Source: Verrucomicrobiota bacterium (GTDB taxonomy: Bacteria > Verrucomicrobiota > Kiritimatiellia > Kiritimatiellales > Pontiellaceae). From it: a stretch of DNA of 45,286 bases. The position numbers were made by a program, and so were the translations under genes. Location of the stretch: assembly GCA_024279685.1 (NCBI GenBank), contig JAJRRI010000150.1, positions 1 through 45,286 of the forward strand. The letters run 5' to 3'. Positions within the stretch are counted from its first letter, which is position 1; each line of letters begins with the position of its first letter. Of this stretch, positions 26,817 through 35,376 are shown piece after piece. The notes beneath the pieces are model-generated. The model worked only from the letters and a program-made list of their open reading frames with translations. It had not been told where the DNA came from and ran no database searches.

Positions 26817-28400
26817 ATGAAAGCACAACCCGATTTAACGCAAGTGGAAAAAGACAAGCTGGCGATCGATCCAGATTTTGACTTCCTTGAGATTGCGAAA
26901 CGTCCGTTTGAAGACATCACGCCCAATGAACTTGCCATGTTCAAGTGGAGCGGGGTTTATCACCAACTTCAACCGAGTTTCTTCATGATTCGCGTGGTGA
27001 CCCCCGGGGGCCGCATGACCACAAAGCAGTTTAACCGCGCGGTCGATCTGGCCGAAAAATATGCTCAGGACGAACTGTGCATTACCACCCGCCAGACGCT
27101 TCAATACCACTGGATTCGGCAGGAGGATATCTACAAAATTATCGAGGGCATGGCTGAGGTCGGCATCACGACGCAGAACGGCTGTGGCGATGTGCCGCGT
27201 AATATTATCGGCGACTCCCTCGCCGGCGCGGGTCCCGATCAAATTGGGGACTCCCTAAAAATTATTCGTTGGATGGCTGAGGACGACGAAATCCAGAATC
27301 AGCGCAACCTGCCGCGCAAACATAAAATTAGTGTGGCCTCAAGCAACGATGCGTTGGCGCAGACCCTTATGAATTGCCAAGGCTGGGTTCCGATCGAACG
27401 CGATGGCACGGTGGGTTGGAAATACCATGCCGGCGGTGGCCTTGGCGCCCGCCCTTATTTGGCCAAACTTATTTTTGATTGGGTGCCGGAAGAACTCATT
27501 ATTCCAGTCACGCGCGCGGCCATTGAGGCGTTCCGCCGTCACGGCGACCGCCGCAAGCGCACGCACTCCCGCCTGAAGGTGGTGGTGGATCAAATGGGCG
27601 CGAAGAAGTTCGGCGATGTGCTGATCGATATCATGAAAGAAAAAGGGGTCGAAGGAGTAGACCAGATTGAATATGCCAAAGACTCTGTCCCGGCGATTGG
27701 AAAAATGTCCATCAACGGCGACGTCGTCATTCCACAGAAAGAAACGGGCAAGAGCATCGTCCGCATCCTGATTTCACGCTCAGAAATTAAAACCGCGGAA
27801 TCGCGTATCATTTCCAAACTGGCCGACGAGCTCGGCGGCGGAATTATCATGTTCACCAACCGCCAGAACATTGAGTTGCACGATGTGCCGAATGAAAATG
27901 TCGATGCTCTGATCGCCGCACTGCACGAAGCGGACTTCACCACCGAAGGCCATGAACACTTGCCGGACATCGTGGCGTGCGTTGGAACCACGATGTGTAA
28001 AATGGCCGTCTCCGACTCGCCGGATGCTTACCACCGCCTTTATGCCGCACTCGCGACCGACGAAAAATATTGGAAATCCATCGGGACGCTACGCATTAAC
28101 ATTACCGGTTGCCCCAACAACTGCGCGCATGCGTGGATTGCGGATATTGGTCTTCGCGGCACCCGCACCCGTAATGCGGACGGCGGAAACACCGAAGGGT
28201 ATAGCATCCTCGTCGGCGGAAAATTGAGCGAAGCCGGAAGAATCTCCGAATACCTTTGCGATGCCTCCGCCGAAGAGATCGTCCCGGCGGTCCGCAAGGT
28301 ACTCGATACCTACCTCGAAAACCGCGCCAACGATGACGAACGATTCGTCGACTTTTGCGAACGCATTGGCATCGAACCCTTCAAGGAACTCGTAAAATGA
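26817..28400 (+). CDS. Siroheme/[4Fe-4S] sulfite or nitrite reductase
   Basis: 527 residues from the ATG at 26817 (GAGG 8 nt upstream; the longer ORF adds a basic leader without support). Both ferredoxin-like half domains and both siroheme domains of the NirA/SiR family are present. Cluster and siroheme ligands are Cys388-x5-Cys394 (CVGTTMC) and Cys432-x3-Cys436 (GCPNNC). TTRQTLQYHWI and NGCGDVPRNI are family blocks of the substrate and siroheme site. It reduces sulfite to sulfide or nitrite to ammonia by six electrons in the cytoplasm. I cannot tell which from sequence alone. The downstream donor gene overlaps it by 4 nt (ATGA), so the pair should work as a complex. Confidence 0.9.
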   Translation: MKAQPDLTQVEKDKLAIDPDFDFLEIAKRPFEDITPNELAMFKWSGVYHQLQPSFFMIRVVTPGGRMTTKQFNRAVDLAEKYAQDELCITTRQTLQYHWIRQEDIYKIIEGMAEVGITTQNGCGDVPRNIIGDSLAGAGPDQIGDSLKIIRWMAEDDEIQNQRNLPRKHKISVASSNDALAQTLMNCQGWVPIERDGTVGWKYHAGGGLGARPYLAKLIFDWVPEELIIPVTRAAIEAFRRHGDRRKRTHSRLKVVVDQMGAKKFGDVLIDIMKEKGVEGVDQIEYAKDSVPAIGKMSINGDVVIPQKETGKSIVRILISRSEIKTAESRIISKLADELGGGIIMFTNRQNIELHDVPNENVDALIAALHEADFTTEGHEHLPDIVACVGTTMCKMAVSDSPDAYHRLYAALATDEKYWKSIGTLRINITGCPNNCAHAWIADIGLRGTRTRNADGGNTEGYSILVGGKLSEAGRISEYLCDASAEEIVPAVRKVLDTYLENRANDDERFVDFCERIGIEPFKELVK

Positions 28401-30550
28401 AACAACTACTGAACGAAGCCGAATCCCTTATTAATGCCGGACACTGCGACGAAGCGGTCGAACTGCTCTGCCGTCAGGGCGTACCAGAAGATGCCCGCGT
28501 CTGCGAACTGATTGCCCTCGCCCACCACCAGCGTAAGGCCACGCGCGGCGATGTATTTTCCGCCGCGGTGTTTGCCGGACGCGCGTTGGCTCAAGGCAGC
28601 ACCAACCCGCAAATGCAAGCTATCATCGATGCCTCCAAACGAAAAGATGGGGCCTCCGATGCGCACCTTGCACCGCAGGACTATGCCCTCGGTGGATGGG
28701 ATGAAACCCGAGAACCCATCGATGCGCCGCTCGACTCCTGCGCCCTCTCCAAGCTCAACGGAAAGGCCGACGCCCCGAAAGATTTTGACTGGTTGGGTAA
28801 AAATATTCCCTGCCAGAAAGCCTGCCCGGCTTCGACTGATATTCCCGGCTATCTCTCGGCCATCTATGAAGGCCGCCATAAAGACGCCTATGATATTAAC
28901 TTGCGCGACAATGTGTTCCCCGCCGTGCTCGGCCGCGTTTGCGCCCGCCCGTGCGAATCGGAATGTCGCCACGGCTGGGAAGGCCTTGGTGAACCGGTCG
29001 CCATCTGTTTCTCAAAGCGTTCCGCCGCCGATTTTAAACAACAAGATTTAGTGCTCATGGACCAATGGTTCAAGGATTCTGGCAAGCGCGTGGCCGTGGT
29101 CGGCTCCGGCGTGGCCGGCCTTGCTGCCGCACGGCAGTTAGCCCTGCTCGGGCATAGCGTCACGGTCTACGAAAAACATAGCGTCCCCGGCGGCATGATG
29201 AATCAGGGTATTCCGGTCTTCCGTCTTCCGCGCGATATTATTGCCAAAGAGATCGAACAGATCACCGCCCTCGGCGTTAAAATCATCTGCAATACAGCGA
29301 TTGGAAAACCCATCAGCCTCTCCGAATTAACCGAACAAAATGACGCGGTGGTGATGGCGGCCGGAACGCTTCGTCCGAACCTACTGGATCTGCCGGGCAA
29401 GGAACTCGACGGCATTCGCCATGGCCTCGACTTCCTGCTCGATGTAAATGATAACGGCACCACTCAAATCGGCGAGAAAGTCGTCGTGATCGGCGGTGGA
29501 TTCACCGCGATGGACTGTGCGCGCACCGCGCGGCGTCTCGGAGCCACCACCGTACAGATTGAAGAAGAACTCGCTGACAAAACCGTGGCCGGTTCTATCC
29601 TACGCATGCCGAAGGGCAATGTGAATGTGTGGTATCGCCGCTCGACCGACGAAATGCTCGTTACCCCAGGCGAACTCGAAGAGCTGGAACACGAACATAT
29701 TCCGCTCGAAACTAGGGTAACGCCCAAGGCATATATCGGCGAAAACGGGAAAATGAAGGCGATGCAGTTTATCCGCACGGAGCTCGGAGCCCCCGATGCC
29801 AGCGGTCGCCGCCGCCCGATCGAGATCGAAGGCAGCGAATTCGAAATTCCGGTCGATACCGTACTCCTCGCCACCGGCCAGTTCCCTGAAACCAACTGGA
29901 TCGACGAAGCTCTTAAATCTGAACTCGCCGGTGAGGATGGCTGGCTCAAGAGCGGCTCGGCCTATGCCACCGCCAAGGATAAGATTTTTGCGGCGGGCGA
30001 CTATGCCACCGGCGCGAGCTCGCTCATTCAAGCGATTGGCCACGCCAAGGAATCCGTCCGCGCGGTGGACCAATTCTTGATGGGCAAGATTCGCTTAAAA
30101 GACTTCGTTAAAATTGAAGATGTAATGGGTTCCGGTCGCATCCGCGAGATGGATACCGTCCCGCTTCAACCGATGCCGACCCTCGAATTGGAACAACGCG
30201 ACCTTCCGACCGAGGTTGAGCTAGGCTTCAACGAGGAGACTTCCGTTGATGAGGCGCAGCGTTGCTACCAATGCCACTATAAATATGAGATCGACTCCGA
30301 TAAGTGCATCTACTGCGACTGGTGCGTCAAAGCCAAGCCGCGCCCGGACTGCATTCTAAAAATTAAGAGCCTGCACCATGACAGCGAAGGCCGTATTGTT
30401 GGGTGGGATATTGCCGAAACTTCGGATGAAGTCAGCCAGATCTGGATCAACCAAGACGACTGCATCCGTTGCGGAGCCTGCGTCGCCGCCTGCCCGGTCG
30501 ATGCCATCAGCATCCAAAAGGTCACGCTCGTCACCGAACTCGTGGAATAG
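28397..30550 (+). CDS. GltD-like FAD/NAD(P)H oxidoreductase with C-terminal ferredoxin domains
   Basis: 717 residues, start set by the ATGA overlap with the reductase gene. Residues 1 to about 110 are helical and unassigned. About 135-215 is a glutamate-synthase/DPD-type Fe-S domain (PCQKACPASTDIPGYL, CARPCESECRHG). An FAD Rossmann site follows (VAVVGSGVAGLAAARQL, about 231), then a pyridine-nucleotide site (VVVIGGGFTAMDCARTARR, about 363). The tail has CYQCHYKY, CIYCDWCVKA (about 622-645) and CIRCGACVAACPVDAI (about 688), so one atypical and one classical 4Fe-4S site. The module oxidises NAD(P)H and passes electrons through FAD to Fe-S clusters. Here it most likely feeds the siroheme reductase. 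Calling it glutamate synthase small subunit would be wrong: no GltB is nearby and the Fe-S tail is extra. Confidence 0.85.
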   Translation: MKQLLNEAESLINAGHCDEAVELLCRQGVPEDARVCELIALAHHQRKATRGDVFSAAVFAGRALAQGSTNPQMQAIIDASKRKDGASDAHLAPQDYALGGWDETREPIDAPLDSCALSKLNGKADAPKDFDWLGKNIPCQKACPASTDIPGYLSAIYEGRHKDAYDINLRDNVFPAVLGRVCARPCESECRHGWEGLGEPVAICFSKRSAADFKQQDLVLMDQWFKDSGKRVAVVGSGVAGLAAARQLALLGHSVTVYEKHSVPGGMMNQGIPVFRLPRDIIAKEIEQITALGVKIICNTAIGKPISLSELTEQNDAVVMAAGTLRPNLLDLPGKELDGIRHGLDFLLDVNDNGTTQIGEKVVVIGGGFTAMDCARTARRLGATTVQIEEELADKTVAGSILRMPKGNVNVWYRRSTDEMLVTPGELEELEHEHIPLETRVTPKAYIGENGKMKAMQFIRTELGAPDASGRRRPIEIEGSEFEIPVDTVLLATGQFPETNWIDEALKSELAGEDGWLKSGSAYATAKDKIFAAGDYATGASSLIQAIGHAKESVRAVDQFLMGKIRLKDFVKIEDVMGSGRIREMDTVPLQPMPTLELEQRDLPTEVELGFNEETSVDEAQRCYQCHYKYEIDSDKCIYCDWCVKAKPRPDCILKIKSLHHDSEGRIVGWDIAETSDEVSQIWINQDDCIRCGACVAACPVDAISIQKVTLVTELVE

Positions 30551-30591
30551 AACTAGCCAATGCCCTTGGAAGCGGTCTACCTTCTGCTCGT

Positions 30592-31200
30592 ATGAAGATC
30601 CTCCTGACCTCATTGCTTGTTTTCCTTGCTGGAACCGCTCAGGCGCTGAACACCGCCGCATTGGTGGATGGCTCGGCGGCGGAACTGCTGGATAAAAACT
30701 GCATCCGTACCGATATGGGTGGCGTGCTTCCAATCCGGTTCGATGCGGCGGTCGCTCTACTCAATCAACCGGATCTAATTCTGTATATTCAAAAGGAATA
30801 CCGCACTTCGATTTCAGCGGACGGCAACGGCGCCTACCACTATTTCAACGAAAAGAACCAGCGCACGGAGATCTTCGAACTCTACCGCCAGCAAACTTCA
30901 GAAACCTCCTTCGATCTCATCTACCTTGCCTGTGGCAAGCGCTATTTTGGAAGATACGAAGTCCTGATTCACATCCGCGCGGTCGATGCCGAGACAGCGG
31001 GTACGCTTTACATTGCGGAAATCCATGCCTACCCCCGTAATGCCACCCGCCGATTTTTTGCGCGGCGGTTTGGAACCATCGAGCGCTACTTCCAGCAAAA
31101 AACCCGGAAGATTGCCCATTCCTCCATTCAACTTTGTATCCAAATGGAGCAGTCCCCGCTCTTTGTGTATCAACCCCCAGCCCCCCTACTGGAACCCTAA
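30592..31200 (+). CDS. Hypothetical exported protein
   Basis: 202 residues from the ATG at 30592, chosen because it opens a signal peptide (MKILLTSLLVFLAGTAQA). I do not recognise a family. The mature protein has alternating beta-strand and basic segments (QKEYRTSISADGNGAYHYF, YFGRYEVLIHIRAVDAETAG), two cysteines and a Pro-rich end. It starts 41 nt after the electron-donor gene, but with no clear ribosome-binding site. It may be co-transcribed with that gene or be independent. Probably periplasmic or extracellular. Confidence 0.65.
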   Translation: MKILLTSLLVFLAGTAQALNTAALVDGSAAELLDKNCIRTDMGGVLPIRFDAAVALLNQPDLILYIQKEYRTSISADGNGAYHYFNEKNQRTEIFELYRQQTSETSFDLIYLACGKRYFGRYEVLIHIRAVDAETAGTLYIAEIHAYPRNATRRFFARRFGTIERYFQQKTRKIAHSSIQLCIQMEQSPLFVYQPPAPLLEP

Positions 31201-31228
31201 CTAAACCGGCCAGAAAATAGGTTCTTAT

Positions 31229-31325
31229 ACGAAATTAATCTGATTCGTATTAAGCTCGGAAGAAGGGTGCACGTACAAAATTCGAAACAGAATTTCGAAC
31301 TACGTCTTGGCTGCTAATCTCGTTC
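31229..31325. repeat. Dispersed palindromic element, copy 3 (degenerate left arm)
   Basis: The right inner arm at 31283-31303 matches copies 1 and 2 with one change. The loop (31248-31282) matches copy 2 closely. The left arm (31229-31247) has a small insertion and mismatch. A 22-nt outer arm lies on the right (31304-31325), the mirror image of the left outer arm of copy 2. The surrounding 31201-31532 stretch (332 bp) holds no gene I can support. It separates the hypothetical exported protein from the DEG9-like protease gene. Confidence 0.8.
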
Positions 31326-31532
31326 TTTGGCGCGTGGATGGTTTTTATCGTGGGTATAAAAGGTGTCCGCCCGAACGCAGGGCCGCTCTTCGATAGACCT
31401 ATCCCCCACTCATACCCCTCCGCTAGATTGTGAATTTTGAGGGCCTCTGACGTTAATTTCAGTCCGTCCTTTATAGGGCGGCGGTGCTGTGAAATAGTGC
31501 TTCTTTATTTGTCACTGGGAAAAGGAAAATCA

Positions 31533-32993
31533 ATGAATCGTTTATTTAAATTAGGAGGTCTGCTCGCGGTCTTGCTGTGCTACAGCCCGACGCTACGGGC
31601 CGAGGGGGGCGAACCGTCCGTCGTTAAGATTGTGAATCAGTATAATTCGTTCAGTTGGTATACGCCGTGGGATTCAGGATCAACGGGGAAAGGAACCGGC
31701 AGCGGATTCGTAATTTCTAAAAAACGAATCATGACCAATGCCCATGTCGTCAGCGATTCCGCCATGTTGCTGGTCTATTTCTACAACGATCCGACCCCCT
31801 ACCCCGCCAAGGTCGTGGCGATTGGTCACGACTGCGACTTGGCTGTGCTGGAACTTGAGGACCCAACGCGCATGGAAGGCATTCCGCCGCTAGAATTCGA
31901 TGGGTTGCCGGCCATTCGGTCGCGGGTATTTACCTATGGGTATCCGGCGGGTGGAAAACGTATTTCCAGCACCGCGGGGGTTGTCTCACGCATTGAAATT
32001 CAGCCCTACGTACACTCTGGAGTGGACCAACACCTGACCGTCCAGACCGATGCCGCGATCAATCCGGGCAATAGCGGCGGACCGGTTGTTCAAAATGACC
32101 AAGTGGTTGGTGTCGCCTTCCAAGGGAGCAGTCAGCTCGAAAACATGGGCTTTTTCATTCCGACTGAAGTGGTTCAACATTTTCTAACCGATCTTGCCGA
32201 TGGCACCTATGACGGTTATCCCGAACTTGGACTCTTTTCCGCTAAGCTGGAGAACCCCGCGGCGCGGGCCTACGCGGGCATGACGGATGGTGAAACCGGC
32301 ATACGGGTGGAGCATCTGGCGCGCGGTTGCTCGGCGGATGGCGTGTTGTTGCCCGGCGACATCATCACTGAAATCAACGGCTATCCCGTGGCCAATGATG
32401 GTACGATCCGCTGGCAGGGATTGCGGCTGGATAACGCATTTTTGATCGACCAATTCCAAAAAGGCGAGCGTGTTCCGATGCGCATAATTCGCGGGAAGGA
32501 ACGGATGGAACTAGAGGTTCCACTCAGCTTCTACAACCCCAATCCATGGCTGGCCAAACGCTATGAACAGCGGCCGGAATATTATATCTATGCCGGACTC
32601 GTCTTTGTGCCGGTCAACCGCGAGACGCTCGAAACCTACGGCAAGAATTGGTATGCGGAAATCAATCAGGAATTAATCTACGACTTCTATTACCGCCCGA
32701 TCGAGGAAGGTACACCGTTCGACGAGCCGCTCATCATGCAAATCCGCCGACTCGACCATGCGGTGAACGCGGAGGAAGCGCGCTACCTTTATCGGATCGT
32801 CGACTCGGTGAATGGGCAACCGGCCCACACATTGCAGGACGTGGCGAGCGCCTTCGAATCATGCACCAACGCGCAGCAGGTGATCCGCTTTAAGTATGGC
32901 AACAAACTCACCGTGCTCGACCGCGAGAAAGCCGACGCCGCTCACCCGGAAATTCTCAACCAATACAGCATCCCGAAAGACCGAAACCTATGA
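31533..32993 (+). CDS. DEG9-like HtrA serine protease with PDZ domains
   Basis: 486 residues from the ATG at 31533 (AAAGGAAA 6 nt upstream; signal peptide to about residue 23, TLRAEG). The protease domain has His71 (TNAHVV), Asp102 (HDCDLAVLE) and Ser181 (NPGNSGGP). GYPAGGKRISSTAGVVSRIE, QTDAAINPGN and MGFFIPTEVVQHFL are features of the plant DEG9/DEG10 branch of HtrA. A PDZ domain follows (about 265-335, GCSADGVLLPGDIITEINGYPV), then a second PDZ-like region (about 350-470). It should degrade or chaperone damaged proteins in the periplasm. Its last 4 nt overlap the start of an inactive paralogue (ATGA), so the two proteins are made together. Confidence 0.9.
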   Translation: MNRLFKLGGLLAVLLCYSPTLRAEGGEPSVVKIVNQYNSFSWYTPWDSGSTGKGTGSGFVISKKRIMTNAHVVSDSAMLLVYFYNDPTPYPAKVVAIGHDCDLAVLELEDPTRMEGIPPLEFDGLPAIRSRVFTYGYPAGGKRISSTAGVVSRIEIQPYVHSGVDQHLTVQTDAAINPGNSGGPVVQNDQVVGVAFQGSSQLENMGFFIPTEVVQHFLTDLADGTYDGYPELGLFSAKLENPAARAYAGMTDGETGIRVEHLARGCSADGVLLPGDIITEINGYPVANDGTIRWQGLRLDNAFLIDQFQKGERVPMRIIRGKERMELEVPLSFYNPNPWLAKRYEQRPEYYIYAGLVFVPVNRETLETYGKNWYAEINQELIYDFYYRPIEEGTPFDEPLIMQIRRLDHAVNAEEARYLYRIVDSVNGQPAHTLQDVASAFESCTNAQQVIRFKYGNKLTVLDREKADAAHPEILNQYSIPKDRNL

Positions 32994-34453
32994 AATTAAA
33001 AATTCTACTCACCGCCCTGCTCCTCGGAATTTCATCCGCCGCCGCGCGGCCGGATCATCCGGCCGAACATCAACTCGTCACCGTTCGCGTGACGTATCAG
33101 GACTGGAATGAATACCGCCCCTGGCAAAAAACGAAGCCGGGGTCGCGCCGCTTCTTCGGAATCGTTGTGCCTGGCAACCGAATTCTAGTGCTCGCTCACA
33201 ACCTAAATAATGCCACGCTGATCCAAGTGGAAAAATTCGACCGCCCGCCACGGGTTCCCGCTCGGATTATACATAGCGATTCGCAAGCTAATCTGGCGCT
33301 GATTACAGTGGATGCTCCCGGGTTCTTCGATGACTTGAACGCGGTTGATCTTGCGGACTCGATGGAGCTCAACAACCCCTATTGCGCCAGCTGGAAAAGC
33401 GGGCAACTAACCACCGCCTCTTGCCGCTTTTCGCAGGTGGTGGTGCGCAGTAGCTTCGTACCGCACTTTAACTATGCGGGCATCTATTTCATTACTGACC
33501 TCAAAGGCGGCGGGCGCGGCGAGCCACTCTTCAGCGGCGACCAACTCGTGGGCATCACCCGCTCGCAGGATAACGATCGGATCGTGGTCTTTCCGGCGGA
33601 GCTGATCCAAGCCTACCTCAATGCCGTCGATCTCCCTCGCTACCCCGGCTTTGCCCAACTCGGCATTAATTGGCAGACCAACCGCGGATTGGCACAATCG
33701 AAATTTCTCGGCCTGGACGGCCCGGCCCGCGGCATACGCGTTCGCAGTTGCATTCCGGGGGGGTCTGCCGATGGCGTGCTGTTGCCTAACGACCTCTTGC
33801 TGGAACTCAACGGCCATGCGATTGATTCACAAGGCGACTACATGCACCCCCGTTACGGCTGGCTCAATTTCACGCTGATCCCCTCCGAGGGTCACTATGC
33901 TGGCGAGACTATTCCCGCCCGTGTACTGCGCGAAGGAAAGGAACTTGAACTCGATCTTCTTCTTAAAAACATCCCGCCCACCGCCGCGCTGATTCCGGCC
34001 AGCCGCACCGAGCAGCCGCCCCCCTATCTCGTCGCCGGCGGCCTCGTCTTTCGGGAACTCGATACCCCCTACTTGCGCGCTTGGGGTGACGATTGGGAGA
34101 AGAATATTCCCGCCCGCCTCCGAATCTACAAGGAGATGGAAAATAGGGCTTACCCCCCCAACGAGCACCTCATCATTCTCACCGATGTCTTCCCCGACGA
34201 ATACAACCTCGGCTACCACGATTTGGCCCAGAATATTGTCGTTGCAGTGAATGGCCGCCCGATTACCTCCATCACCGCTCTGGAAGCGGCTTTTCAGCAT
34301 CCCGAGGGAGCCTTTCATGTGATTGAACTCTCGAAGTCCTACGACATCTCGAAGATCATCCTCGATGCGGCAACGTTCGAAGACGCGACGCGCCGCATCA
34401 TGAAAACCTATCAAATTCCCGCCCGCATCCGGGTACGAACGAAGACGGAATAA
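32990..34453 (+). CDS. Catalytically dead paralogue of the DEG9-like protease
   Basis: 487 residues with a signal peptide (MKLKILLTALLLGISSAAA). The layout copies the upstream protease: trypsin-like fold, PDZ (SCIPGGSADGVLLPNDLLLELNGHAI), second PDZ-like part (about 345-470). The catalytic His survives in VLAHNLNN, but the Asp position reads QANLALI (Asn) and the Ser position reads GGGRGEP where the protease has GNSGGP. Two of three catalytic residues are therefore gone. The ORF is intact over 1.46 kb, which argues for a retained non-proteolytic role, for example as a regulatory or substrate-binding subunit of the active enzyme. It is translationally coupled to it. Followed 2 nt later by the ABC-F gene. 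Confidence 0.8.
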   Translation: MKLKILLTALLLGISSAAARPDHPAEHQLVTVRVTYQDWNEYRPWQKTKPGSRRFFGIVVPGNRILVLAHNLNNATLIQVEKFDRPPRVPARIIHSDSQANLALITVDAPGFFDDLNAVDLADSMELNNPYCASWKSGQLTTASCRFSQVVVRSSFVPHFNYAGIYFITDLKGGGRGEPLFSGDQLVGITRSQDNDRIVVFPAELIQAYLNAVDLPRYPGFAQLGINWQTNRGLAQSKFLGLDGPARGIRVRSCIPGGSADGVLLPNDLLLELNGHAIDSQGDYMHPRYGWLNFTLIPSEGHYAGETIPARVLREGKELELDLLLKNIPPTAALIPASRTEQPPPYLVAGGLVFRELDTPYLRAWGDDWEKNIPARLRIYKEMENRAYPPNEHLIILTDVFPDEYNLGYHDLAQNIVVAVNGRPITSITALEAAFQHPEGAFHVIELSKSYDISKIILDAATFEDATRRIMKTYQIPARIRVRTKTE

Positions 34454-34455
34454 CC

Positions 34456-35358
34456 ATGGCCCTACTCAGCCTACAAAACCTATACAAGGCCTTCGGCGGC
34501 CCACAACTGCTCGACGATGCCACCCTCCAAATCGAACGCGGCGAACGCATCTGTTTGGTCGGCCGTAACGGGGAGGGAAAATCAACGTTGCTTAAAATCG
34601 TGAACGGCAGTGTCGAAATCGATTCCGGCGAAATCATTCGCCAACCTGGAATCAAAATTCGGCGATTACGACAGAACGTACCGCACGATCTGGATGGAAC
34701 CATCGAGGAGATCGTCTTTCAAGGGCTCGACGATCCGCACGACGATTGGACCGCCCATCAAGCGGTTGATAAGGTCATATCGCTCATTGGGTTGGAAAAC
34801 GGTTGGCTCTTTAACGAACTCTCGGGCGGCCAGAAACGGCGGACTCTGCTCGCGCAATCGTTGGTCTGTGATCCGGATATTCTCGTACTCGACGAGCCGA
34901 CCAACCACCTCGATATCGAATCCATCCAGTGGTTGGAAAATTTTCTCGGGCGCTACCGAGGCACGTTGCTCTTCGTGACGCACGACCGCACCTTTCTCCG
35001 AAAACTCGCCACCCGTATTATCGAGCTCGACCGCGGAAAACTCCACTCTTGGGCGTGCGACTACGATACCTATCTCACGCGCAAGCAGGCGTTGCTCGAC
35101 GGCGAAGTCGAACAATGGGCGCAGTTCGACAAGAAGCTCGCGCAAGAAGAGGTTTGGATTCGCAAAGGCATCAAAGCGCGCCGCACCCGTAATGAAGGCC
35201 GCGTGCGGGAACTGGAAAAAATGAGGGGCGACCGAAGTCAGCGGCGCGAGCGCACCGGAAGCGTTAATATGCAAATGACCGAGGCCAAGTTATCCGGCCG
35301 AAAAGTGATTACCGCCAAGCAGGTGTCGTACGACTATGACGGAACACCTCTCCTTTAA
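34456..35358 (+). CDS. ABC-F ATPase (Uup-like), N-terminal half, ended by in-frame TAA
   Basis: 300 residues: the first ABC domain of a Uup/EttA-type ABC-F protein plus the interdomain linker. Visible are Walker A GRNGEGKSTLLK (36-47), signature LSGGQKRRTLL (about 121) and Walker B LVLDEPTNHLD (about 144-154). The linker is rich in basic helices. ABC-F proteins have no membrane domain and act on the ribosome or on DNA. The TAA at 35356-35358 falls exactly where the second domain begins, and the same frame continues (NFSADIMRGDKIGL). The gene is therefore one nonsense codon away from a normal ~587-residue protein. It could be a pseudogene, a sequencing error, or two half proteins. Confidence 0.85.
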   Translation: MALLSLQNLYKAFGGPQLLDDATLQIERGERICLVGRNGEGKSTLLKIVNGSVEIDSGEIIRQPGIKIRRLRQNVPHDLDGTIEEIVFQGLDDPHDDWTAHQAVDKVISLIGLENGWLFNELSGGQKRRTLLAQSLVCDPDILVLDEPTNHLDIESIQWLENFLGRYRGTLLFVTHDRTFLRKLATRIIELDRGKLHSWACDYDTYLTRKQALLDGEVEQWAQFDKKLAQEEVWIRKGIKARRTRNEGRVRELEKMRGDRSQRRERTGSVNMQMTEAKLSGRKVITAKQVSYDYDGTPLL

Positions 35359-35376
35359 AACTTTAGTGCCGATATC

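Noticed and set aside
28397-30550. Glutamate synthase small subunit (gltD)
   Set aside because: The FAD/NAD core is GltD-like, but no GltB gene is nearby, the protein carries extra Fe-S domains, and it overlaps a siroheme reductase gene.
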